Shown here piece after piece: positions 1 to 9,340 of a DNA stretch of 64,000 nt. The translations under genes and the position numbers were made by a program. The notes beneath the pieces were generated by a model. The model had not been told where the DNA came from and did not search any database. It was given only the letters and a program-made list of their open reading frames with translations. The stretch's first letter is position 1. Every line of letters begins with the position of its first letter. This DNA comes from CAVQYV01 sp963718295 [NCBI: uncultured Methylomirabilota bacterium] (GTDB lineage: Bacteria > Methylomirabilota > Methylomirabilia > CAVQYV01), in NCBI GenBank assembly GCA_963718295.1, contig CAVQYV010000006.1, positions 124,001 to 188,000 of the forward strand, given 5' to 3'.

Positions 1-654
1 GGGGCCTACCCAGAGGGTCAGGTGGGCAATGCGCACCCCCTGGGATCGAAGCATCCCCAGCATCTCCGCAGTGAAATGAAGTCCAGCCGTAGGCGCAGCC
101 ACAGCCCCTTCGTGCACGGCGAATACGGTCTGATAGCGCTCCGCATCCAGCTGCCTCAGGCTTGGGTCCGTGTCGCCGGTAGAGTTCCTCTTGATGTAGG
201 GAGGCAAAGGCATCTCTCCCCATTCTCTCAATACTTCGGTGAGGTCGCCGTTGAGATCGAATTGGAGCAGGCGCCTGGACCTCTCCCCCTCGTCCAGGAG
301 GCTCGCCCGTAGTCTGCCCCCGGCAAGGACCAGGGATTGGCCTCTCTTCAGCTTGCTTCCCGGCTTGAGGAGGACATCCCAGGTGCCGTGCTCCTTTTCT
401 CTGATGAGGAGCACCTCCACCTTTCCCCCCGAATCTGACCGAATTCCCCTCAACCGACAGGGCAGTACCTTGGCGTCGTTCAGGATCAGGAGATCTCCCG
501 GATGCAAAAGATGGATCAAATCCGAGAAGATACCATGCTCTATCTTTCGTCTGTCTCGATGGAGCACCATCAGACGCGAGGCATCCCGTCGGGGGAGAGG
601 AACCTGGGCAATGAGCTCCCTGGGCAATTCGTAGTCGAACTCCTCCAGCCTCAA
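1..654 (-). CDS. queA: S-adenosylmethionine:tRNA ribosyltransferase-isomerase (QueA), 3' part cut by window edge
   Basis: Transfers and isomerises the ribosyl group of SAM onto 7-aminomethyl-7-deazaguanine in tRNA, giving epoxyqueuosine. About 218 codons are present. The N-terminus reads LRLEEFDYELPRELIAQ, followed by the family motif PLPRRDASRLMVL, then LILNDAKVLPCRL, and APTAGLHFT near the cut end. The start is a TTG at 654 that overlaps the spoIID stop as TTGA, with GAGGAG about nine bases upstream. It is the last visible gene of the yebC-ruvCAB operon and shares its pathway with queH four genes upstream. The family is about 340 residues, so roughly a third lies outside the window. Confidence 0.93.
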   Translation of the reverse strand, partial: MRLEEFDYELPRELIAQVPLPRRDASRLMVLHRDRRKIEHGIFSDLIHLLHPGDLLILNDAKVLPCRLRGIRSDSGGKVEVLLIREKEHGTWDVLLKPGSKLKRGQSLVLAGGRLRASLLDEGERSRRLLQFDLNGDLTEVLREWGEMPLPPYIKRNSTGDTDPSLRQLDAERYQTVFAVHEGAVAAPTAGLHFTAEMLGMLRSQGVRIAHLTLWVGP

Positions 655-1817
655 TCCTGAATCTCCTCGATCTCCTCGATCCGGGAAAGGTGAGTGCCGG
701 GATAGTAGTATTCCAGGATCTCCTCGTAGGTGAAGGCTCGATCCGCCATCCCTTTTGCACCCCATTGGCAGAGGCCCACCCCGTGGCCCCATCCTTTCCC
801 CTGAAAGGCAAAGCCGCCGTTTTCTCTCTTCAGCGTGAAGTTGGTGCTGCGAATCAGATCGTATCCGAGGCACTGGCGGAATCGCTTTCCCTCCATGGCC
901 GTCCTGCCCAGGGTGTGTTGAATCTCCAGGGAGAGGATGCGATGAGTCTTGCTCCGCTGCAGGGGAACGATGGCCTCCACCTCTCCGATCTGATATCCCC
1001 ATCGGGCCAGGGCGCGGCGGATCTCCTCCCCCCTGAGACTGGCCTGCCAGAGGTATACGGAATAATAGGGACAATAGCTGCAAGGGACCCCCCGGAGCGC
1101 GCTGTGATTGAAAGACCATAGATCAGCGGCATCCTCCGTATGTCCCCCGCAAGCGGCATGATAGAAGGTGGGAATCGCCTTGCCGTTTTGGGTCAACACC
1201 TCATCCTCCGTGGCCCGCACGGCCAGATCCGAGCGCAGATCCTCTCCATCCGCCCCCCCGTACATCTGGGAGTCGGTGGTGGATTTCAGATGAAATATCT
1301 GCTGGGGGTTATCCAGGACTTGCCGGAGGGCGAAGGTACGGGCCACCACCGCCTGGGTCTTCAAGGCTTCCATGGACCATTTGGTGGAGATCTCTTGCTT
1401 GATGACTCCCCTCAGATAATCCTCCAGATTCAGGACGTTGACGGCCTGGAGGCCCTTGCCCCTCTCTTTATGGATTTCGAGCTTCCCCCGGTAGGTGTGG
1501 TCATTCACCTGGACAAAAAAGCTGGGTAGCGTCTCGACCCTGAGGCTATTGCCATAATACTCCTCATCGCCCATTTTCCAGCCTCCGGACCTGGACGAGA
1601 TGAGGACCCTTTCGTAGGGCAGGTATTGGCCGAGAACTCCAGCGCCGTTGCTCCCTACGAGCTCAAAGGGTCCGCTGCTGGAAATGGTCAGCTGAGAGGC
1701 CGACTCCAAAACCAGGACCCGTACCTCCACGGCCTCCACACAATGGCAGCATAACAAAATCAGGGCCAGCACGCACGAAATGAACGAAACGGCTGATGCG
1801 AGGCGGCAGAGGGGCAT
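651..1817 (-). CDS. SpoIID/LytB domain protein
   Basis: 388 residues. The N-terminus has a hydrophobic signal segment rich in Leu and Cys, so the protein is probably exported. The middle and C-terminal parts carry the SpoIID/LytB signature: LEDYLRGVIKQEIS, LKTQAVVARTFAL, FYHAACGGHTED and a terminal GWGHGVGLCQWGAKGMA. In sporulating Firmicutes SpoIID is a lytic transglycosylase that acts on denuded peptidoglycan. Stand-alone SpoIID proteins in Gram-negative anaerobes are probably murein-processing enzymes, but the substrate here is inferred. The gene lies between DUF2905 and queA and its stop overlaps the queA start. Confidence 0.88.
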   Translation of the reverse strand: MPLCRLASAVSFISCVLALILLCCHCVEAVEVRVLVLESASQLTISSSGPFELVGSNGAGVLGQYLPYERVLISSRSGGWKMGDEEYYGNSLRVETLPSFFVQVNDHTYRGKLEIHKERGKGLQAVNVLNLEDYLRGVIKQEISTKWSMEALKTQAVVARTFALRQVLDNPQQIFHLKSTTDSQMYGGADGEDLRSDLAVRATEDEVLTQNGKAIPTFYHAACGGHTEDAADLWSFNHSALRGVPCSYCPYYSVYLWQASLRGEEIRRALARWGYQIGEVEAIVPLQRSKTHRILSLEIQHTLGRTAMEGKRFRQCLGYDLIRSTNFTLKRENGGFAFQGKGWGHGVGLCQWGAKGMADRAFTYEEILEYYYPGTHLSRIEEIEEIQD

Positions 1818-1823
1818 CCGGGA

Positions 1824-2051
1824 TCACCTTCGCCCAAAGAGAGAAAAGAGCAGGGTCAGGAGGATGCTGATCAAGATGCAGGTGGTGAGGGGAAGATAGA
1901 AGCCCCAGCGTCCCTTCTGAAAGTAAAGGTCCCCGGGCAACTTCCCCAAAAAGGGGATCTTCCCGATGAACAAAAAGAGAACCCCGACCAGGAGCAAGAT
2001 GCCTCCAAAGAGTATCAAGAACTTGCCGATTGAATCGAAGCCAGGCGTCAA
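1824..2051 (-). CDS. DUF2905 small membrane protein
   Basis: 75 residues with two hydrophobic helices flanking a conserved loop that contains the DUF2905 motif GKIPFLGKLPGDLYF. The function of the family is unknown. The start is TTG at 2051, preceded by GAGGAGAAAGAA, and it overlaps the queH stop as TTGA, the same overlap seen at the spoIID-queA junction. Small size, membrane location and strict co-transcription with ruvB and queH are the only clues to its role. Confidence 0.85.
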   Translation of the reverse strand: MTPGFDSIGKFLILFGGILLLVGVLFLFIGKIPFLGKLPGDLYFQKGRWGFYLPLTTCILISILLTLLFSLFGRR

Positions 2052-2608
2052 TTCTTTCTCCTCAGCTTCTCAAATTTCTCCAGCTGTCTTTCCTTCTCAC
2101 TGAAGAGACAGCCACAATAGGTCTGCTGGTACAGTCCCAGCTGTCTCGCCTCCTGTCGGCTCCACTTCCAGCCCAGGCGGAGGTCCCTGTGATAGAAAGG
2201 CACCCCCGTCTTCTCTGCGATCGCCAATCCCACCTCCCGGAGGAGGTCGTGCTTCTGATGGGGACTGATGAGGAGGGTGGTGCTAAATCCGTCGCAGCCC
2301 TCTTCCCTTGCCCTCTCAGCCGTCCGTGCCAGGCGCATCTCGTAGCAGATGCGGCACCTTGCCTCTTTGCTTTCCTGAAAGGCAACCTTCTGGAAGAAGA
2401 CTTCCATCTCCTCCCGGGCCGGCCAGATTGCCTGGAGGCCGATCCTTTGGCCATAGTCCTCCATCGCTCCCCTGCGCCGAAGGTATTCGCTGAAGGGATG
2501 GATGTTCGGATTGTAAAAGAAGCCCAGGAGCTGGTGCCCCTCCTCCCGGAAGGTCCTGACGGTATAGGTGGAGCAAGGGGCACAGCAGAGGTGGAGCAGT
2601 ATCTTCAT
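2048..2608 (-). CDS. queH: Epoxyqueuosine reductase QueH (DUF208)
   Basis: Reduces epoxyqueuosine in tRNA to queuosine, the last step of the pathway. QueH is the non-cobalamin alternative to QueG and carries Fe-S-ligating cysteines. 186 residues, normal for the family. Visible signatures are HLCCAPCS at the N-terminus, GFFYNPNIHPFSEY, CRICYEMRL in the middle and YCGCLFSE near the C-terminus. It sits three bases from ruvB and overlaps DUF2905 by four bases. queA, which makes its substrate, is in the same operon. Confidence 0.92.
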   Translation of the reverse strand: MKILLHLCCAPCSTYTVRTFREEGHQLLGFFYNPNIHPFSEYLRRRGAMEDYGQRIGLQAIWPAREEMEVFFQKVAFQESKEARCRICYEMRLARTAERAREEGCDGFSTTLLISPHQKHDLLREVGLAIAEKTGVPFYHRDLRLGWKWSRQEARQLGLYQQTYCGCLFSEKERQLEKFEKLRRKN

Positions 2609-2611
2609 GGC

Positions 2612-3637
2612 CTAAAACAACTCCTCCTGGGGCTGCAGGCCGCGGGGGGGAGTTAGGCCGAAATGCTCGAAAGCCAGACGGGTGACCACTCGGCCTCGGG
2701 GCGTGCGTGCCAGATGGCCCAACTGGATCAGGAAGGGCTCATACACATCCTCGATCGTATCTCTCTCCTCCCCTACGGCAACGGCTAAGGTCTCCAGGCC
2801 CACCGGCCCTCCGGAGAACTTCTCGATGATGGTCAGGAGGATGCGACGATCCATCTCCTCGAATCCCTTCTCGTCGATTTCCATGCGGGCAAGGGCCTCC
2901 TTTGCCACCTTCTGGGTGATCGTACCATTTCCCCAGACCTCGGCGAAATCCCGGACTCGTCGCAGGAGCCGGTTGGCTACCCGCGGGGTCCCCCGAGAGC
3001 GGCTTGCCAGAACGGCCGCCCCTTCTGGATCCAAAGAGATCTTCATGATCCGGGCGGCCCGATGAAGGATCGATTCGACATCGGACTCGCCGTAATAATC
3101 CAGGCGATGTACCACCCCGAAGCGGTCTCGCAACGGCGATGTCAGGAGGCCGGCCCGGGTGGTGGCCCCGACCAGGGTGAATTTGGGAAGGGTCAGCTTC
3201 ACGGAACGGGCATGGGGACCCTGGCCGATGACGATGTCCAATTGGAAGTCCTCCATGGCGGGATAGAGGATCTCCTCCACTACGTGGCTCAGACGATGGA
3301 TCTCGTCGATGAAGAGGATATCGTTTTCCTCCAGATTGGTGAGGATGGCAGCCAGATCCCCAGGCCTCTCGATGGCGGGACCTGAGGTGCCCCGCAGGTT
3401 GACCTGCATCTCCGCCGATATGACGTGGGCCAGGGTCGTCTTGCCCAGCCCCGGTGGACCGTAGAAGAGGCAATGGTCCAGCGGCTCTTTTCTCCCCCGG
3501 GCGGCCTCAATATAGACCTTCAGATTATCTTTGACCTTCTCCTGGCCGATATACTCGGAGAAGCTGTGGGGCCTCAAGGTCTGATCGTACCTGCGATCCT
3601 CTTCCAACAATTCCTGATCGACGATTCGCTCGTTCAT
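2612..3637 (-). CDS. ruvB: Holliday junction branch migration DNA helicase RuvB
   Basis: AAA+ hexameric motor that drives branch migration with RuvA and RuvC. 341 residues, the usual length. Walker [10 protein letters not shown] begins near residue 60 and Walker [10 protein letters not shown] follows. Sensor-1 GATTRAG and the arginine finger region TSPLRDRFG are present. The C-terminal winged helix ends with [14 protein letters not shown]. It lies directly downstream of ruvA and ruvC in one operon. Confidence 0.97.
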   Translation of the reverse strand: MNERIVDQELLEEDRRYDQTLRPHSFSEYIGQEKVKDNLKVYIEAARGRKEPLDHCLFYGPPGLGKTTLAHVISAEMQVNLRGTSGPAIERPGDLAAILTNLEENDILFIDEIHRLSHVVEEILYPAMEDFQLDIVIGQGPHARSVKLTLPKFTLVGATTRAGLLTSPLRDRFGVVHRLDYYGESDVESILHRAARIMKISLDPEGAAVLASRSRGTPRVANRLLRRVRDFAEVWGNGTITQKVAKEALARMEIDEKGFEEMDRRILLTIIEKFSGGPVGLETLAVAVGEERDTIEDVYEPFLIQLGHLARTPRGRVVTRLAFEHFGLTPPRGLQPQEELF

Positions 3638-3665
3638 TTTCGTGGGGAAACATCCAATGGAAGCA

Positions 3666-4283
3666 TCAGGCAGCCAATCTCCTTAGCGCCTCCTTGATCA
3701 ACCCTTCAAAGCCAAGCCGGCCTCCCCCTGCGACCAGGGCAGATCTTGCTGCCTGGGAGGCCTTTTGGCGATGATACCCCAAGTTGACCAGGGCGGAAAT
3801 CAGATCCTCCAATATCTCTCGCTCCTGTTCCTCCCCTCCCGCTTGAGGCCGGGCGGAAGGGACTGTGGAGAGGGTCGAGATTTCCCCTACCTTCTCCTGT
3901 AATTCCAGGGCCATCCTTCCTGCCAGCTTCTTTCCGACCCCAGGGATGGCCTGGAGGCGGTCGCTGTCACCGTTCGATAAGGCCTGGATCAGCTCGGTGG
4001 GAGAGATGCCGGACAGGATATTGGAGGCCAGGCGGGGCCCGATTCCCGAGATCCCGCAGAGGAGATCAAAAAGCCCCCTCTCCTCCTCGGTGAGAAATCC
4101 ATATAGAGAAATGACCTCGTCTCGCAGGAGGGTGCGGGTGAGAAGCAAGACCTCATGCTCGGGTTCGGGGAGGCGATAGAAGGTGGAGAGGGGAATGAAG
4201 ACCTGGAATCCCACTCCTCCCACCTCGATGATCGCCAGATTGGGGGCCTTGGAGAAGATTTTTCCTCGCAGCTGGGCAATCAT
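3666..4283 (-). CDS. ruvA: Holliday junction branch migration complex subunit RuvA
   Basis: Tetrameric four-way-junction binding protein that targets RuvB. 205 residues. It begins [20 protein letters not shown], with an OB-fold N-terminal domain, then helix-hairpin-helix motifs [16 protein letters not shown] and [17 protein letters not shown] flexible linker with Pro and Gln leads to the C-terminal RuvB-binding domain [15 protein letters not shown]. It follows ruvC by 15 bases. Confidence 0.96.
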   Translation of the reverse strand: MIAQLRGKIFSKAPNLAIIEVGGVGFQVFIPLSTFYRLPEPEHEVLLLTRTLLRDEVISLYGFLTEEERGLFDLLCGISGIGPRLASNILSGISPTELIQALSNGDSDRLQAIPGVGKKLAGRMALELQEKVGEISTLSTVPSARPQAGGEEQEREILEDLISALVNLGYHRQKASQAARSALVAGGGRLGFEGLIKEALRRLAA

Positions 4284-4298
4284 GAGGTTAACATGAGA

Positions 4299-4796
4299 TC
4301 AAGAGGAAAGGCCCAGCCGCTTCCGGCTCGAATGAGAATAGATATGGCACAGGGCGATCGCCAGGGCGTCCGCTACATCCGGGGATTTGGGAACCTCGGA
4401 GAGCCCCAGGGTTTCTTTTACCATTTGTTGTATCTGTCTCTTTTCCGCAGCCCCGTATCCCGTCACCACCGATTTCACCTGGGTGGGGGTATATTCGGCG
4501 ATGGGTATTCCTCCATGCACGGCCGCCAGGAGGGCAACTCCTTTGGATTGGCCCAGCTTGAAGGCACTCTGCACGTTCTTGGCAATAAAGGGCGATTCTA
4601 CGGCAACCCACTCGGGGTGATGGGCATCGATGAGCCCTTTCAGGCCATCGTATATCTTCTGGAGGCGATGGGGGAATGGGTCTTTCGGACTGGTGATGAT
4701 GGTCCCGAACTGGAGGGGCCGAACGAGGTCTCGATTCCCCTCAACCAGTCCATAACCGGTGCGGAGGCTCCCTGGATCAATCCCCAAAACTAACAT
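4299..4796 (-). CDS. ruvC: Crossover junction endodeoxyribonuclease RuvC
   Basis: Holliday junction resolvase. 165 residues, normal size. The N-terminal LVLGIDPGSLRTGYGLVE carries the first catalytic Asp. VAVESPFIAKNVQSAFKLGQ carries the catalytic Glu, and SPDVADALAIALCH holds the paired C-terminal Asp residues. It lies between yebC (nine bases upstream) and ruvA, the classic order. Confidence 0.96.
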   Translation of the reverse strand: MLVLGIDPGSLRTGYGLVEGNRDLVRPLQFGTIITSPKDPFPHRLQKIYDGLKGLIDAHHPEWVAVESPFIAKNVQSAFKLGQSKGVALLAAVHGGIPIAEYTPTQVKSVVTGYGAAEKRQIQQMVKETLGLSEVPKSPDVADALAIALCHIYSHSSRKRLGLSS

Positions 4797-4805
4797 GAGG
4801 CGTCC

Positions 4806-5555
4806 TCAGGCACTCATCTCCATCATGATCTTTTCCGGGATATCGAAGTTGGCGTAGACGTTCTGAACATCGTCATGCTCCTCCAAACCCTCCATGAGAT
4901 TGAGCATCTGTTGGGCCTGTTTCCCGTCCAGCTTGACATAGGTCTGGGGAAGCATCGTGATCTCGGCATGGGCGATTTCGATTCCTGCCTTGGAAATTGC
5001 TCCCCTCACCGGCTCGAAATCCCGGGGGGATGTGACCACCTCATAGGCCGATTCCGCGGTCTGAAAGTCGGATGCACCGGCCTCCAGGGCAATCGCCATG
5101 AGCTTCTCCTCATCGGCCTTGGCCAAGTCCACAGTGATCAGGCCCTTTTTCTCGAACATCCAGCCCACGCATCCCGACTCGCCCAAGTTGCCGCCACTCT
5201 TGGCGAAGATCTTCCGGATCTCCGAGGCAGTGCGATTCCGGTTATCGGTCAAAATATCGACCAGGACCGCCACCCCCCCGGGACCATACCCCTCGTAGGA
5301 CATCTGCTCATAGGTTACCCCCGGCAGCTCTCCCGTTCCCTTCTTGATGGCCCGGGTGATGTTTTCCTGGGGCATGTTCGCCGCTTTGGCGCCTATGATC
5401 GCCTGGCGGAGACGAGCATTCGCCTCCGGGTCGCCGCCCCCGTTGCGTGCTGCCACAGTGATCTCCTTGATCAACTTGGTAAAAACGCGCCCTCTCTGGG
5501 CATCCACCTTCGCCTTCTTGTGCTTGATTCCGGCCCATTTCGAATGTCCTGACAT
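4806..5555 (-). CDS. yebC: YebC/PmpR family protein
   Basis: 249 residues beginning [20 protein letters not shown], the conserved YebC start. An upstream in-frame ATG exists, but this one follows an AGGAGGGGGAGAAG ribosome site and matches the family start. Motifs include [31 protein letters not shown] and [12 protein letters not shown]. The family is described as DNA-binding regulators and, more recently, as ribosome-associated factors easing translation of proline stretches. First gene of the yebC-ruvCAB-queH-spoIID-queA operon. Confidence 0.95.
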   Translation of the reverse strand: MSGHSKWAGIKHKKAKVDAQRGRVFTKLIKEITVAARNGGGDPEANARLRQAIIGAKAANMPQENITRAIKKGTGELPGVTYEQMSYEGYGPGGVAVLVDILTDNRNRTASEIRKIFAKSGGNLGESGCVGWMFEKKGLITVDLAKADEEKLMAIALEAGASDFQTAESAYEVVTSPRDFEPVRGAISKAGIEIAHAEITMLPQTYVKLDGKQAQQMLNLMEGLEEHDDVQNVYANFDIPEKIMMEMSA

Positions 5556-5628
5556 CTTCTCCCCCTCCTTGCGCGAATGCTCCTTTGCGCGGAAACGAAA
5601 GCCCTCGCTGCAAGCTGCCAATTCTTCT

Positions 5629-5657
5629 TATCTAACACGAAAGCTAAGGTAAGTAAA
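5629..5657 (-). promoter_or_regulatory. Putative sigma70 promoter for yebC-ruvCAB operon
   Basis: Read on the minus strand: -35 TTTACT (5657-5652), a 17-base spacer and -10 TAGATA (5634-5629), about 75 bases before the yebC start. The matches to consensus are moderate. Confidence 0.35.
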
Positions 5658-5677
5658 GAGTTTTCACCCATTTCCCC

Positions 5678-5706
5678 TTGACAAAATCCAGCCCCTATTA
5701 TAGGAA
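5678..5706 (+). promoter_or_regulatory. Putative sigma70 promoter for the iorA-like run
   Basis: Perfect -35 TTGACA at 5678-5683. A 17-base spacer leads to TAGGAA at 5701-5706; an overlapping TATAGG at 5699 gives a 15-base spacer. The -10 is weak. The leader to the iorA-like start would be about 90 bases. Confidence 0.35.
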
Positions 5707-5801
5707 AAAGTGCCCAATTCCTGAAAAAATACAGGCACTTATTATCCCAGGCATCGCATAGATGTACACACCTTAGGCGTCTGGAGAGGGAGAGAATCGA
5801 G

Positions 5802-7427
5802 ATGGCAGAGAGGATCATCAGTGGGGATCAGGCTCTGGCCCAAGGGGCGCTCCAATCCGGGATATCCCTGGTAATGAGCTATCCGGGCTCCCCCAGCGCG
5901 GGGGTGGTAAAGGAGCTGCTTCGGCTGGATCAGGATCGCAGAATCATCATCGAATGGTCGGCGAACGAAAAGGTGGCCATGGAGAATGCCATCGGTGGGG
6001 CGGTCGCCGGAAAAAGGTCCCTGGTCTGCATCAAGAGCGTGGGCATGAATGTGGCGATGGACCCGATCATGGTCGCCAATCTGATCGGCACCCATGCCGG
6101 CATGGTCTGGCTCATCGGGGATGACCCGGGCGCCTGGGGCTCGCAGAATGAGCAAGACAGCCGCTACCTGGGGGCCTTTGCCGAGGTGCCGATGCTGGAG
6201 CCCGCCTCGCCCCAGGAGGGCTATGAGATGATGCGCTACGCCTTCGATCTCTCGGAGAGATACCGCCTGCCCGTCATCATCCGGGAGGTGCAGAGCTATT
6301 CGGCCCTGAAGGGGCCCTGCCAGATCCCCGAGACCCCCTGGCAGCCCATCCATCTGGATTCGCAGGCAGGCCGGAAGTGGATTTCGTTTCCTCTCAATGT
6401 CCTGGAACATCACGCCCGCCTGCACCAAAGAAACCAGGAAATCGCCCAGGAATTTGATCGATCTCCCTTCAATCGTCTCGAAAGACACGGAAGCCGAGGC
6501 CTGCTGGCGGCGGGGCTGGCCTGGCACAAATTCAAAGCCCTGGAGATAGCATCCGCCCGCTCCCTGAGCCTCTTCAAGCTGGGGACCCTCTATCCTCTGC
6601 CGGAGAAGGGACTCTTAGACTTCCTTTCTCCCTTGGAGGAGGTATTGGTCTTCGAGGAGAACGAGCCCTTCCTGGAGGAGAAGGTCAAAGCCCTATCTCA
6701 GGCGCACGGTCTTTTGGTGCGAGTCAGGGGAAAATTGACCGGCGACTTCCCCCGGGAGGGGGAGATCCTCTCCCATCAGATCTTCCAGGGCCTCGAGGCA
6801 TTCCTGGGCGGCCTGGAGGAAGAGGACCGCAGGAAGATCGTCGAGGAAAAGAAGGAGAGACCCCTGGGGAAGGGATTCTGCGAAGGATGTCCCTATACGC
6901 CTCTCTTCGAGGCCATCCTGGAGGTGTCCCGGGAGTCTGGTATCCCTGATCCCATCATCACTGCCGATCCGGGCTGTGCCGTGCGGCTGAACCTCCCTCC
7001 CTTTGAGATGCTCAACCTCAAGTATTGCATGGGTGCCAGCATCGCACTCGCTGCCGGCGTGAGCAAGGCCGGGGCAAAGGGACGGGTGGTCGCAGCCTGC
7101 GGAGATTCCTCCTTCTATCATACCGGCATCAACGCCCTGATCGATGCGGTTCACCACCAGGCCGACATCCTGGTGATCATCCTGGATAATGGGACGACCG
7201 CCCTTACCGGCCTCCAGCCCCATCCAGGGATCCCCAGGAATGCCCGCGGGGACAAGGTCCCGGCGGTGGAGCAGGAGCAAATCATCCGGGCCATGCCCAT
7301 CGACTTCTTCCGGGTGATCGACATGTTCGATAAGGAAAAGAGCAAGCCGGTCCTCAAGGAGGGTCTGACCCGGAAAGGCCTGGGGGTTATTATCGCCCGG
7401 GGCCTCTGCCCACTGCTGAACCCATAG
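5802..7427 (+). CDS. IorA-like thiamine-diphosphate 2-oxoacid:ferredoxin oxidoreductase subunit
   Basis: 541 residues related to indolepyruvate:ferredoxin oxidoreductase alpha subunit, which decarboxylates aryl pyruvates to acyl-CoA in amino-acid breakdown or synthesis. The N-terminal pyrimidine-binding domain shows VMSYPGSPSAGVV, IEWSANEKVAMENA and GDDPGAWGSQNEQDSR. CEGCPYTPLF marks the second half. The TPP-binding domain shows ACGDSSFYHTG followed by ILDNGTTALTG. The protein ends soon after this domain, so the ferredoxin-type 4Fe-4S extension usual at the IorA C-terminus is missing, and no iorB lies in the window. The substrate is unknown; a specialised paralogue is likely. Confidence 0.8.
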   Translation: MAERIISGDQALAQGALQSGISLVMSYPGSPSAGVVKELLRLDQDRRIIIEWSANEKVAMENAIGGAVAGKRSLVCIKSVGMNVAMDPIMVANLIGTHAGMVWLIGDDPGAWGSQNEQDSRYLGAFAEVPMLEPASPQEGYEMMRYAFDLSERYRLPVIIREVQSYSALKGPCQIPETPWQPIHLDSQAGRKWISFPLNVLEHHARLHQRNQEIAQEFDRSPFNRLERHGSRGLLAAGLAWHKFKALEIASARSLSLFKLGTLYPLPEKGLLDFLSPLEEVLVFEENEPFLEEKVKALSQAHGLLVRVRGKLTGDFPREGEILSHQIFQGLEAFLGGLEEEDRRKIVEEKKERPLGKGFCEGCPYTPLFEAILEVSRESGIPDPIITADPGCAVRLNLPPFEMLNLKYCMGASIALAAGVSKAGAKGRVVAACGDSSFYHTGINALIDAVHHQADILVIILDNGTTALTGLQPHPGIPRNARGDKVPAVEQEQIIRAMPIDFFRVIDMFDKEKSKPVLKEGLTRKGLGVIIARGLCPLLNP

Positions 7428-7462
7428 GAGTTCATCGCCCTTCCTGGCACGAGGAGCAAGCC

Positions 7463-8449
7463 ATGGAGAGCATAGAAAGGTCATCCATGAGAGTCTTGCT
7501 GTTAGAGCCGATCCACGAGGATGGGGTAAAGCTCTTGCAGGAGGTGGCGGAGGTGGTCTATGCCACCGGCCACTCCGAAGAGGAAATCGCGGCCCAGGCG
7601 GCCGAGGTGGATGCCATCATCACCCGCAACAAGGGCTTCATCTCAGAAAAGGTGTTCGAGAGCGCCAGGAGGCTGCAATGCGTGGCCCGCCACGGGGTGG
7701 GGGTGGACAACATCGATGTGAAGGCTGCTACCCGCCGGGGAATTCCGGTCTGCTTTGCCCCGGGGGCCAACACCGAATCCGTGGCCGAGCATGCCATTTT
7801 GTTGATGCTGGCCGTGGGCAAGCGCACCTGCTATCTCGACCGGGAGGTCCGGAAGGGTCGCTGGTGGGATCTGCGCACCCTTCACTTCCTCGAGCTGAGG
7901 GGCATATCTCTGGGACTGATCGGACTGGGTCGAATCGGCTCGCGGGTGGCCGAGCTGGCCCTGGCCTTTGGCATGAAGGTCTATGGCTACGATCCCTGTA
8001 TCCGCCCGGAGGAGATGAAGCGGCGAGGGGTAACCCCGGCAGATCGCGACGAGCTCATTCGATCCTGCGATATCATTTCTCTCCATCTCCCCCTGCTCCC
8101 TGAGAGCAAGAGGTTTCTGGGGGCCCAGGAATTTGAGATGATGAAGAAAGGGGCGGTCCTCATCAATACCGGACGGGGGGGCCTGGTGGACGAGGAAGCC
8201 CTCTATGCCGCGTTGAAATCGGGGAAGCTCTTCGGGGCCGGCCTGGACGTGATCGACCCGGAGCCCCCTTCCCCGCAAAATCCGCTCCTCGAGCTGGACA
8301 ATGTGATCTTCTCCCCCCATATGGCTGCCCATTCCACCACCTCCATGCGCAATATGGCAGTTTTCGCAGCCGAGCAGGTGGTGAAGGTCCTCAGAGGAGA
8401 ACGTCCCACCCTGATTGTCAATCCGGAAGTGTTGGAGGCAAAATCATGA
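7463..8449 (+). CDS. D-isomer-specific 2-hydroxyacid dehydrogenase (phosphoglycerate dehydrogenase-like)
   Basis: 328 residues. NAD(P)-dependent oxidoreductase of the SerA/formate-glycerate dehydrogenase family. The catalytic domain is followed by a Rossmann domain with [16 protein letters not shown] and YGYDPC, then [14 protein letters not shown] (catalytic Arg) and a PHMAAHS segment with the catalytic His. There is no ACT domain, so it is a short form and may not be the serine-pathway enzyme. The ATG at 7463 has AGGAG six bases upstream; a second ATG at 7487 matches the usual family start (MRVLLLEP). Its TGA overlaps the next ATG as ATGA, so it is coupled to hisG. Confidence 0.85.
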   Translation: MESIERSSMRVLLLEPIHEDGVKLLQEVAEVVYATGHSEEEIAAQAAEVDAIITRNKGFISEKVFESARRLQCVARHGVGVDNIDVKAATRRGIPVCFAPGANTESVAEHAILLMLAVGKRTCYLDREVRKGRWWDLRTLHFLELRGISLGLIGLGRIGSRVAELALAFGMKVYGYDPCIRPEEMKRRGVTPADRDELIRSCDIISLHLPLLPESKRFLGAQEFEMMKKGAVLINTGRGGLVDEEALYAALKSGKLFGAGLDVIDPEPPSPQNPLLELDNVIFSPHMAAHSTTSMRNMAVFAAEQVVKVLRGERPTLIVNPEVLEAKS

Positions 8450-9319
8450 ATCGCATCAAATTGGGACTGCCCAAGGGCAGCCTGGAAAATGCCACCCTGG
8501 AGCTCTTCGCCAAATCGGGCTGGAAGATCTCGGTCAACCCCCGCAGCTATTTCCCCAGCATCGACGACGACGAGATCACCTGCACCATGATCCGGGCCCA
8601 GGAGATGTCCCGTTACGTGGAGAGTGGGACCCTGGATGCGGGGATCACCGGCAAAGACTGGATCATGGAGAACGAATCCGACGTGGTGGTGGTGAGCGAT
8701 CTCATCTATTCCAAAGTGAGCCTGAGGCCCGCCCGCTGGGTGCTGGTGGTGCAGAATGATTCCCCCGTACAGCGGGTGGAAGACCTCAAGGGCAAGAAGA
8801 TCGCCACCGAGCTGGTCAACTTCACCAAGAAGTATTTCTCCTCCCGTAATACCAAGGTGGATGTGGAATTCTCCTGGGGTGCCACCGAGGCGAAGGTGGT
8901 GGAGGGACTGGTCGATGCCATCGTGGAGGTGACGGAGACCGGGAGCACCATCAAGGCCCACGGCCTGCGCATCGTGGAGGAGCTCATGCAGTCCAATCCC
9001 CAGTTCATCGCCAGCAAGAAGGCTTGGAAGGATCGCTGGAAGCGGGCCAAGATGGAACAGATTGCGCTCCTCCTCCAGGGGGCGCTTCAGGCCGAGGGGA
9101 TGGTGGGCTTGAAGATGAATGTCTCGAGCCAGCAATTTGGAGAAGGTAGTAGCCATCCTCCCCAGCCTGAATGCCCCCACTATCTCCAATCTCTATCAAA
9201 AGGATTGGTTTGCGGTGGAGACGGTGGTATCGGAGAAAGTGGTGCGGGAGATCATCCCCAGGCTGCGGGAGGCCGGAGCGGAGGGGATCATCGAATATTC
9301 CCTCAATAAAGTGATCTGA
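8446..9319 (+). CDS. hisG: ATP phosphoribosyltransferase HisG, long form, with a C-terminal frameshift
   Basis: Catalyses the first step of histidine synthesis, joining ATP and PRPP. The N-terminal phosphoribosyltransferase domain starts [19 protein letters not shown] and contains [10 protein letters not shown] and [16 protein letters not shown]. Around 9121-9127, after KMNV, the frame breaks. The regulatory C-terminal domain ([32 protein letters not shown]) continues in the +1 frame to 9319, which fits one extra base. Read through the shift, the protein has the ~290-residue length of HisG-long. It stands outside any his operon, coupled to the dehydrogenase upstream. Sequencing error or recent inactivation are both possible. 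Confidence 0.82.
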
Positions 9320-9340
9320 GAAAACTCTAAGGAGGCACTC

